Source: Lutibacter sp. B2
GTDB lineage: Bacteria > Bacillota > Clostridia > Peptostreptococcales > Thermotaleaceae
Assembly (NCBI GenBank): GCA_015686845.1
Contig: JADPRS010000032.1
Coordinates: 1-38,527, forward strand
Reading direction: 5' to 3'
DNA length: 38,527 nt
Part shown: positions 33,080-38,527 of the stretch, piece after piece
Position numbering within the stretch: the stretch's first letter is position 1
Layout of the letters: each line of letters begins with the position of its first letter
Made by a program: the position numbers and the translations under genes
The notes under the pieces: generated by a model
Told to the model about the DNA's origin: nothing
Seen by the model: only the letters and a program-made list of their open reading frames with translations
Database searches by the model: none

Positions 33080-33438
33080 TCCCTTGTTTGCTCCTTATGT
33101 TCATGTTGTCCAGATCTGACCAATTTGGTTATTTGGGATAGTTTGATGGGAGGGTTAGTTAAGGAAGTTGAGGAGGATGTTGTGATTATAATAACTATTC
33201 AGGTTGATGTTTTTTCTCTATCTATTTGTAAAATAGATAGAGAATTTTAATCAGGTTATTATATATAGATTAATTACATTAATCTATATAACCCTATATT
33301 AACAACACCTGAATAGATACTTAATCCACCAACCACCTACCACCCCATCAACCCCAAATAAATCATCCCCACTTTTGATAAATTATCCCCACCAAAAATA
33401 AATTATCCCCACCAAACTCTCTAACTCTTTGTTATACC
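33080..33438. other. Putative replication origin
   Basis: A gene-free region upstream of the initiator gene. In order from the initiator: a 14-bp hairpin (33214-33227 with 33231-33244), a 13-bp hairpin (33262-33274 with 33278-33290), both inside an outer inverted repeat with CTATTCAGGT near 33195 and ACCTGAATAG near 33307. Three 20-bp direct repeats lie at 33358-33417. The segment between the hairpins is very AT-rich, as expected for a melting zone. Confidence 0.7.
33358..33417. repeat. Three 20-bp iterons
   Basis: Units start at 33358, 33378 and 33398, exactly 20 bases apart, each with ATAAATYATCCCCAC. Each contains TYATCCCCA, one or two mismatches from the DnaA box TTATCCACA. The two-turn spacing puts all sites on the same face of the helix, as in iteron plasmid origins. 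Confidence 0.82.
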
Positions 33439-33630
33439 TTACTTCCAAACTCTTTCTACTGTTGCTTCTAAGGTAATCTCACCAGCAGCAAAATCAACTA
33501 CTGCATCAAGTTCCTCTATCCCTTGATGCCACAATTCTTCTTTCAGTTCTTCTGTCATCTCTACCACTATCTTGATTGTGTTTGTTTCATTTGTTTCTGA
33601 CCTTTCTCTAACTCTTTTGAACTTCATCAT
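33439..33630 (-). CDS. Small hypothetical protein, 63 aa
   Basis: Not recognised. A charged 63-aa protein with a basic N-terminus (MMKFKRVRERSE) and an acidic body (VVEMTEELKEELWHQGIEELDAVVDFAAGEITLE). GGGG lies 10 bases before the ATG. It lies beyond the iterons and reads in the same direction as the initiator gene. It could regulate copy number, but nothing in the sequence shows that. Confidence 0.55.
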   Translation of the reverse strand: MMKFKRVRERSETNETNTIKIVVEMTEELKEELWHQGIEELDAVVDFAAGEITLEATVERVWK

Positions 33631-34281
33631 CTTTTTCTATCCCCTTTCTAATTTTTCAAATTAAACTTACACTCTCTTAGTCCTAGTAGCTGCCATTTTT
33701 GTACGTATTTGCTCAATCTGTCCCCCATTCTTCTTTTTTTGTACTTATAAACCTCATTTATGTCTCTTCATTGTAAATATCTGGTAAATATCTTTCACTA
33801 TAGTCAAATAGTCTTTTTTATAAATTTGAATATCTTAAAAATAAGATTTAACTTTTTTGCTACTAATAATTCATAAGTGATAATTTTTATCATCCACTTC
33901 ATATCAACAGTGTTTTATGTCATTTTTTTACAATTAAAAAAGAATAAAAAAATAAGAGCCTTAGCTCCCAAATCATAAAAAATATAATTTTTTCATCATT
34001 TTTACCAAAATCCTCTCTAACCCTTACCACACCTATATTTACACTACCTCAATTTTTTACTATTATCAAAATCCCTTAAAATCTTGTTATTACTACAAAT
34101 CCTCAATCTCATATTTTCAATTTTTCAAGCTAATCAAACTCTAATACATCTTGCCCTTATATTTACTCTAACACTTTTTCTTAATCCTCAATTAAATAGA
34201 TTTTTGAATTAATTATCTTCTAACTTTCTTTCGCTATAATGCAATTTTAAGTGGGTAAGATTAGTTTAATTTATTTTTCTC
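33631..34281. other. About 650-bp AT-rich gene-free stretch
   Basis: No convincing ORF on either strand. It holds a perfect 15-base palindrome TGATAATTTTTATCA (33878-33892) and many short T/C-rich runs. A minus-strand frame ending near 33674 reads like a 24-residue basic peptide, but it lacks a start codon and a ribosome binding site. It may be a spacer or decayed DNA. Confidence 0.6.
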
Positions 34282-34315
34282 CAAAAAAAATAACCTTAGA
34301 ACTATAATTCTAAAG
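34282..34315 (-). terminator. Terminator of the large secreted-protein gene
   Basis: A short stem (about 34295-34301 with 34308-34315, one bulge) overlaps the stop codon and is followed on the minus strand by TTATTTTTTTT. A closely similar sequence occurs at 37564-37597. Confidence 0.7.
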
Positions 34316-37300
34316 CTTCTACCACTGCTACCTCTAACTTAGAAGTACCTTTTCCTGTCTCTTGCATAGCTATTGCTGTCTTACCATTACTCTCTACTTT
34401 AGTAGGTGCTGATTTTAGTATCCGAGCATCTGTACTTACTTGTTTGTATCTCTCTATTAATGCTTGTAGTTCAAAATCTGCTGTCAAATAATTAGGTCTT
34501 GGTGTTTCTGGTCTAGTATAACAAAGACAATCCCCTTTTTTATGTTTTCTTACCCCATAATCATGGTTATATACATCTTTATTTTCTATACCATACTCTA
34601 GTATTTCTTTCTTATCTAGTATATCTGCACCTGCAAAAGGTACACCTTTAGTTGAGGATACTATATTATGTTTTGCTAAATCATTTCTTACAGTTTGATT
34701 TGCTACCCAACTAGCTGCATTGATTTGTGTCTCTGCTGTAGATTTGATTAAGTTTAAATCCCCTGTTACATCTACTGCTACAAAAGGTTTACCATGACTA
34801 ACTGAATAACTACCCTTTGTTAATGCTTTAGAGTGTAACCATGTCTTGTACCTCATATTATCTGGGTTATAACCTAAATCTGTTCTCTGCTTATTTGGGT
34901 TTACTGTAAAATAGTTATATGTGCCTGATGGACTAAAGGATGTACCAGCACATCCATGGTCACTATGTAATTTAAGTGACATCATTGCTTTTCTCCACTC
35001 TGGTAACTGTGCTGTATATCTACTTAATCTCCATTCTTCTACTTTACCTACCATTGGTGCTTTTCCTATTGTATATGTCTCTATTTCCCACTGTACGTAT
35101 ATATTATGGTTTATTGGTGCATTTTTAATTACTACTGGCATTGTTGGGTTAGGACCACTATTTAGACCACCAGATACCTTCGGTGGCAGTGCATCTGCTA
35201 GATTATCTGGTATCGGATTAATGTCAGATGTATGCCAACTCACTAACTTCACATCTTTTAAGTCTGGGTATACTGTTCTTACATCTAATAAATTTGTTGT
35301 TAAGTCCAAAGTTCCTAGTGCATCCATAGCTAAGGGTAGTCTATTATATAGGTATATAGACAATACTTCTACCCCATCTTTCTTTAATGTTATTCTATTA
35401 TGCTGTGTTCTTTTAGGTATCACTATATATCTTAGATATAATACCTTTGGTATTGATTTTACTATATTTGCCTTCTTATTCTCTATCTCATAAGAACCTA
35501 TTTCCACAGAAGGTGCTGCCTTCTTGTTCTCTATTTCATCGGTACCTATTTCCACAGAAGGTGATGCCTTAGTAGGGTTTAATTCTTGTGAACCAGTTAC
35601 CCCTTTTTGTGCATTATTTAAACCAGCTAATATATCAGATGAACCACCTTGCTCTGCTAATTTAAGACCTTCTTCACCACCCTCTACACCAGTACCACCA
35701 CTTATTTTTATAGTACTTATATCTGTTATAGCATGTGAATCATGTATCACTAAATTCATATCTGAAGGTATAGAAAAATAATTTACAATACCATTTGCAA
35801 ATTTATCTATCTCCATTTGTATCTCTCGTACTTTTTCTGCATCTCCACCTTCTACTTTTAATGCTGCTGATATAACTGCTTCCTCTTTTGTTAGGATACC
35901 AAATGTGTAAGAAGATATATCTTCTGCCATAGGTCGTATATCATCTATCTTTCCTTTTGGTGTCTGCTCTTTCCATTCTACCTCCTTTATAGGCTGTAAG
36001 GTTTTTGGTGAGGTTATTACATCATTTAGGTATGCATCACCTTCTTTTAATTCATCTACTTTTAAAATCTTTACATTACCATTTTCATCAAACTTTGCAT
36101 CTTCTACTACTGTTTCACTCAATGTCTCATATTCTAATGTTCCATCTGCTTTTACCCCTGCTACTCTTACATAACTCTTTATTACCTTTGCTGCAGGTTT
36201 TGCATATGCGGTTATCTGTACAGGAAATTCAAATCGTAATCCAACTGCTCCCCCATTAGAAAATGTACCTGAACCTATATTGTACTTTGTTGGACTTACA
36301 AATGATTCACCTTTTTTATTTAGTATTTTTACTTTTAAATCTTTTGTGATTGGGTCACCATTTTGGTTTTTAACAGAACCAGCTAGTATTGCCCCATCTG
36401 AATTTGTATAATATAATGGTGTCTTTTCATATAGTAACCCACCATTATTTGTTTTTCCTGCATTACCCCCTAACGCATCTACATGATTATATGGTCTTAT
36501 CATTGTAGGGTGTACCCGACCCTCTGGCATACCATCTAGGCTATAAGGGTCATCTGCATTGAACCAACCTATTGCTGCTTGGTTACCACTTTGCGGCCAC
36601 ATAGAGTACAACTGGAAACCAAAATCATTCTTCACAAATGGAATGTGTTTATCTAGGTTTAACTCATAAGTATCATTATAATTAACTACATCATATGGAT
36701 AGAAATTCAACTTTGGTCTTGCTGTTAGTTCTATAAAATATGTATCACTTGCCTTATCATATACTACCTCTGCTCTAGCACCTGTTTCTAGGTTGCTACC
36801 AGCACCCTTACTTTTTACTGTACCATCTTCGTTGGTGGCTACTACTTCTTCTTCTAACTTCTTATCCCACTGTGTTTCTAAGGCATAGAGGTCTTGTAGT
36901 GGTGCTTCCTTTTTATTTGCTTTTATATTCAAATAAATTTCATCACCTGCTCTTATTGCTGTATCCAGAGCAGAACCCTCTACTATCTCATACCTAAATG
37001 GGTAAGGGTTTAATTTTAAAGCATCTTCGAGGTCTGCTACACCACCTCCAGTTTGTTTGAATTTATTATCTGGTATCTGTACCCTTTTCTTTCCTACTTC
37101 GTAACCCCAATAACCCCCACTGTAATGCCATAATTCAAGGGACATACCCCAATCTGTTACATTACCTACTGAGGTCAAAGAAGTACCTGCTAGGTTTTCT
37201 ATATCTTCTTTAGTCCTCTCTGCATACATTTTTACATTTTTAGCTGCATCTGATTGTATACTTTTTGCTTCTACTTCTTGGGTAGCTAAACCCGGTATTG

Positions 37301-37367
37301 TTGGAAACATACCTAATACCATTGCTACGGTTAATACAAAACTAATAGCTTTTTTTCTTAGTTGCAT
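34302..37367 (-). CDS. Large secreted protein of unknown function, 1021 aa
   Basis: A signal peptide is clear (MQLRKKAISFVLTVAMVLGM, cleavage likely within about residues 28-34). The rest has no transmembrane segment and no LPXTG or other wall anchor, so it is probably released or held by other means. The body is beta-rich, with many Asn, Gly, Asp and aromatic residues. Residues about 598-630 hold a tandem duplication of a 16-residue unit with PSVEIG and EIENKK. A Cys pair (CLCY) and a DHGCAGT segment lie in the last third. I know no family for it. GGGG lies about 9 bases before the ATG. Three phased heptamers lie upstream. It is carried by the mobile element. Confidence 0.75.
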   Translation of the reverse strand: MQLRKKAISFVLTVAMVLGMFPTIPGLATQEVEAKSIQSDAAKNVKMYAERTKEDIENLAGTSLTSVGNVTDWGMSLELWHYSGGYWGYEVGKKRVQIPDNKFKQTGGGVADLEDALKLNPYPFRYEIVEGSALDTAIRAGDEIYLNIKANKKEAPLQDLYALETQWDKKLEEEVVATNEDGTVKSKGAGSNLETGARAEVVYDKASDTYFIELTARPKLNFYPYDVVNYNDTYELNLDKHIPFVKNDFGFQLYSMWPQSGNQAAIGWFNADDPYSLDGMPEGRVHPTMIRPYNHVDALGGNAGKTNNGGLLYEKTPLYYTNSDGAILAGSVKNQNGDPITKDLKVKILNKKGESFVSPTKYNIGSGTFSNGGAVGLRFEFPVQITAYAKPAAKVIKSYVRVAGVKADGTLEYETLSETVVEDAKFDENGNVKILKVDELKEGDAYLNDVITSPKTLQPIKEVEWKEQTPKGKIDDIRPMAEDISSYTFGILTKEEAVISAALKVEGGDAEKVREIQMEIDKFANGIVNYFSIPSDMNLVIHDSHAITDISTIKISGGTGVEGGEEGLKLAEQGGSSDILAGLNNAQKGVTGSQELNPTKASPSVEIGTDEIENKKAAPSVEIGSYEIENKKANIVKSIPKVLYLRYIVIPKRTQHNRITLKKDGVEVLSIYLYNRLPLAMDALGTLDLTTNLLDVRTVYPDLKDVKLVSWHTSDINPIPDNLADALPPKVSGGLNSGPNPTMPVVIKNAPINHNIYVQWEIETYTIGKAPMVGKVEEWRLSRYTAQLPEWRKAMMSLKLHSDHGCAGTSFSPSGTYNYFTVNPNKQRTDLGYNPDNMRYKTWLHSKALTKGSYSVSHGKPFVAVDVTGDLNLIKSTAETQINAASWVANQTVRNDLAKHNIVSSTKGVPFAGADILDKKEILEYGIENKDVYNHDYGVRKHKKGDCLCYTRPETPRPNYLTADFELQALIERYKQVSTDARILKSAPTKVESNGKTAIAMQETGKGTSKLEVAVVEALEL

Positions 37368-37625
37368 ACTTTTATCCCCTTTCTCTTTAATTACGTACTC
37401 TTACATTATTTAAACTATGTCTATTTGTCCCCCTTTTTACTTAAATCTGTCTTATTATGATTTTTAAGTGTCTTATTATAGTGTTGAGTGTCTTAGTTAC
37501 CTTTTTATGGTATTAATTGTCTGTTTTTGTCTATGTAGTTTTTTAGACCCCTATTAGATTAAGAAAAAATAACCCTAGAAACTTAATTCTAAGGTTTGTA
37601 CCTAATTCTCTTTTTAAAGTATAGC
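37368..37625. other. Gene-free upstream region with phased heptamers and a gene remnant
   Basis: TGTCTTA occurs at 37448, 37469 and 37489 (20-21 bases apart), with weaker copies at 37518 and 37528, just upstream of the secreted-protein gene. At 37564-37597 the sequence resembles the 3' end and terminator of that gene. For the plus strand, TTGTAC (about 37594) with TATAGC at 18 nt may be the promoter of the first peptide unit. Confidence 0.55.
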
Positions 37626-37636
37626 TATAGACAGTT

Positions 37637-37723
37637 CCTATCACCTTGTGATATCCTTTAATGGTCTCTTTAGACAAAACATAGTTAATGGATTAGTTAA
37701 TTATCAGTCTAGGAGGTGATAGG
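37637..37723 (+). promoter_or_regulatory. Leader with anti-Shine-Dalgarno sequence, copy 1
   Basis: CCTATCACCT (37637-37646) is the exact complement of AGGTGATAGG (37714-37723), which contains the downstream half of the ribosome binding site. The same TATCAC can instead form a local hairpin with GTGATA (37639-37644 with 37648-37653). Two exclusive structures are thus possible, one closing and one freeing the ribosome binding site. Confidence 0.7.
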
Positions 37724-37725
37724 TC

Positions 37726-37827
37726 ATGACTAAAATGCTAATTATAGTTAAAGTTCTTGACATTATCATATATAGTAGATGTATACTCTACTTATATGAA
37801 GATGTTAAAGATGCTTTTAATCTATAA
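37726..37827 (+). CDS. 33-aa hydrophobic peptide, copy 1
   Basis: The peptide begins MTKMLIIVKVLDIIIYSRC and ends in an acidic/basic tail (EDVKDAFNL). AGGAGGTGAT, an almost full complement of the 16S rRNA tail, lies about 9 bases before the ATG. A terminator follows 13 bases after the stop codon. The size, hydrophobic core, strong but maskable ribosome binding site, duplication and opposite-strand promoter-like sequence resemble type I toxins. I do not recognise the peptide family and toxicity is inferred. It could also be a leader peptide or a phage-type regulatory peptide. Confidence 0.65.
   Translation: MTKMLIIVKVLDIIIYSRCILYLYEDVKDAFNL
37780..37808 (-). promoter_or_regulatory. Candidate antisense promoter, copy 1
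   Basis: On the minus strand inside the ORF, TTAACA (37808-37803), a 17-nt spacer and TATACA (37785-37780). It would produce RNA complementary to the start codon, the ribosome binding site and the leader. Confidence 0.45.
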
Positions 37828-37840
37828 ACACCTATCTACT

Positions 37841-37880
37841 TAACCCTTATAAAGTTGCACCTTTGTAAGGGTTATATTTT
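37841..37880 (+). terminator. Terminator after peptide unit 1
   Basis: A 14-bp stem with one mismatch (37841-37854 with 37861-37874), loop TTGCAC, followed by TATTTTT. It differs in sequence from the hairpin after copy 2. Confidence 0.85.
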
Positions 37881-37898
37881 TGATACTAATAGACAGTT

Positions 37899-37984
37899 CC
37901 TATCACCTTGTGATATCCTTTAATGGTCTCTTTAGACAAACATAGTTAATGGATTAGTTAATTATCAGTCTAGGAGGTGATAGG
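37899..37984 (+). promoter_or_regulatory. Leader with anti-Shine-Dalgarno sequence, copy 2
   Basis: CCTATCACCT (37899-37908) pairs exactly with AGGTGATAGG (37975-37984). The structure is fully kept from copy 1, including the alternative TATCAC/GTGATA hairpin. Confidence 0.7.
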
Positions 37985-37986
37985 TC

Positions 37987-38088
37987 ATGGCTAAAATGCT
38001 AATTATAGTTAAAGTTCTTGACATTATCATATATAGTAGATGTATACTCTACTTATATAAAGATGTCAAAGACGTTTTTAATCTATAA
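37987..38088 (+). CDS. 33-aa hydrophobic peptide, copy 2
   Basis: The peptide begins MAKMLIIVKVLDIIIYSRC. It differs from copy 1 at three residues: Thr2 to Ala, Glu25 to Lys and Ala30 to Val. Two further changes are silent. The ribosome binding site and spacing are unchanged. The lack of any indel in the ORF, against one in the leader, supports translation. A hairpin follows the stop codon. Its function is inferred as for copy 1. Confidence 0.65.
   Translation: MAKMLIIVKVLDIIIYSRCILYLYKDVKDVFNL
38041..38069 (-). promoter_or_regulatory. Candidate antisense promoter, copy 2
   Basis: On the minus strand, a perfect TTGACA (38069-38064), a 17-nt spacer and TATACA (38046-38041). The silent GTT-to-GTC change relative to copy 1 is what makes the -35 box perfect. 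Confidence 0.5.
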
Positions 38089-38102
38089 ACACCTATCTTA
38101 GG

Positions 38103-38140
38103 CATCACTACAAATTTCACTTGTAGTGATGTCTTATTAT
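38103..38140 (+). terminator. Hairpin after peptide unit 2
   Basis: A perfect 11-bp stem (38103-38113 with 38121-38131), loop ATTTCAC, followed by a weak T-rich tail. It separates the peptide unit from the convergent partial gene. Confidence 0.7.
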
Positions 38141-38175
38141 TTAATTATCCTCAAATAAAAGATAATACTTCTTTT

Positions 38176-38527
38176 CTATTTCCAATTAAATATGCCTGTT
38201 GTGTTAAATGCATCCCAACTGCTATCATCTGTTTGTACTGATGACTGTCTTAATACTTGATTTGGTGCTTCTAAGGATAAAGTGTGAGAAACCATGTCAC
38301 CTTTTTCATTGAATACTGCTAAAGATAAAGTCGCAGATTGTACTTGACCCATACTCATCCCTTCTCTTGGGACTACTTCTACATTTACTTGTCCTGTTTT
38401 TAATCTTAAATCACTACGTACTGTATTGAAGATGTAACTATTATTTTTGTCCATTACAGCTATACTACCCCTCCAATATACCCCACTTGGTAACTCTGGT
38501 AGATTTACTGATACAAAGTATTTTCCA
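38176..38527 (-). CDS. 3' end of a gene running off the window
   Basis: The reading frame is open to the right edge, so the true protein is longer than the 92 residues after the internal Met. The visible C-terminal 116 residues start GKYFVSVNLPELPSGVYWRG and continue with KTGQVNVEVVPREGMSMGQV, ending IFNWK. The pattern of short beta strands and Gly/Pro turns suggests an extracellular beta-rich protein, like its neighbour, but there is no recognised domain. It converges with the peptide units; read-through from it would be antisense to them. Confidence 0.6.
   Translation of the reverse strand, partial: GKYFVSVNLPELPSGVYWRGSIAVMDKNNSYIFNTVRSDLRLKTGQVNVEVVPREGMSMGQVQSATLSLAVFNEKGDMVSHTLSLEAPNQVLRQSSVQTDDSSWDAFNTTGIFNWK

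Larger units (their letters stand above)
37627..37837 (+). repeat. Peptide unit, copy 1
   Basis: Roughly 211 bases nearly identical to 37889-38098. It covers a leader of about 99 nt, the 33-aa ORF and 10 bases after it. The only length difference is one A in the leader (GACAAAAC against GACAAAC), outside the ORF. Within the ORF there are five base changes, two silent. Confidence 0.9.
37889..38098 (+). repeat. Peptide unit, copy 2
   Basis: Roughly 210 bases, nearly identical to copy 1. Both repeats end exactly before unlike terminator hairpins, so the duplicated piece was leader plus ORF and not the terminator. Confidence 0.9.

Noticed and set aside
33068-33250. 60-codon plus-strand frame in the origin region
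   Set aside because: No ribosome binding site, overlaps the initiator start and the hairpins of the putative origin, and has low-complexity Val/Ile content.
33358-33417. The iterons as a CRISPR repeat
   Set aside because: The units are directly abutting at 20 bp with no spacers, and they lie next to a replication operon.
33674-33750. Possible short basic peptide on the minus strand ending KMAATRTKRV
   Set aside because: The frame has no usable start codon after an upstream stop and no ribosome binding site; the only ATG gives nine residues.
34921-35493. Open frame of 190 codons on the plus strand inside the large secreted-protein gene
   Set aside because: Antisense to a complete gene with signal peptide, good ribosome binding site and terminator; its codon usage is that of a reverse-strand shadow.
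37629-37641. GACAGTTCC in the peptide-unit leader as a REP-like arm
   Set aside because: Only eight bases of the core match and no flanking REP sequence is present; it is explained as part of the duplicated leader.
37627-38098. The tandem units as a CRISPR array or integron-type cassette
   Set aside because: There are only two long repeats, with ORFs, leaders and different terminators, and no spacer pattern or recombination site at the borders.

Overview
The window looks like a chromosomal segment of an anaerobic, spore-forming, low-GC Firmicute of the Clostridia. The signs are very AT-rich DNA, strong AGGAGG-type ribosome binding sites, a class I hybrid cluster protein with its Crp/Fnr regulator, a reverse rubrerythrin behind a PerR-like box, and small Cys/Gly-rich hydrophobic peptides of the kind seen in spore formers. 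I cannot name a genus with confidence. No rRNA, tRNA or CRISPR array was seen.

Chromosomal part (1 to about 27,270). A secreted protein of unknown role, a membrane-anchored phosphoesterase and a membrane protein read rightwards and end at a terminator facing the riboflavin operon. That operon (ribD-ribE-ribBA-ribH, minus strand) has a clear promoter, an FMN riboswitch and an intrinsic terminator in its leader. Next come a CssRS-like two-component system, a DUF4163/DUF3298 protein, two tandem paralogous Na+/alanine (AGCS) symporters, an amidohydrolase, a LapA-domain protein, an MscS channel, a LysE exporter behind a MocR regulator, a REP-associated tyrosine transposase (RAYT) flanked by inverted REP-like ends, a cold-shock protein and a HAD-IIA phosphatase. 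The nitrosative/oxidative stress block follows: hcp and a ferredoxin gene, a divergent HcpR-type regulator with a perfect 16-bp operator, two duplicated Cys/Gly-rich peptide genes, a broken ycaO gene and the PerR-type rubrerythrin gene. Long palindromes related to the RAYT ends lie at 14281-14333 and 15656-15717, and a single half-copy lies at 23131-23149.

Mobile part (about 27,270 to the right edge). Nearly everything is on the minus strand: a catalytic-domain-only tyrosine recombinase beside five copies of an octamer, a serine-resolvase homologue that has lost its catalytic residues, small unknown genes, and a replication module (initiator-like protein, CHC2/Toprim primase, DnaB-type ATPase) with three 20-bp iterons. 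A 1021-aa secreted protein and the 3' end of another long gene follow. The element runs off the window, so its far end and its nature (plasmid, integrated plasmid, phage-plasmid or ICE) are undecided.

The most unusual item is a tandem pair of roughly 210-bp units at 37627-37837 and 37889-38098. Each encodes a 33-aa hydrophobic peptide behind a near-ideal Shine-Dalgarno sequence. The leader carries a 10-nt exact complement of that sequence, and a promoter-like sequence on the opposite strand lies inside the ORF. This architecture resembles a type I toxin-antitoxin module, and I do not recognise the peptide family.
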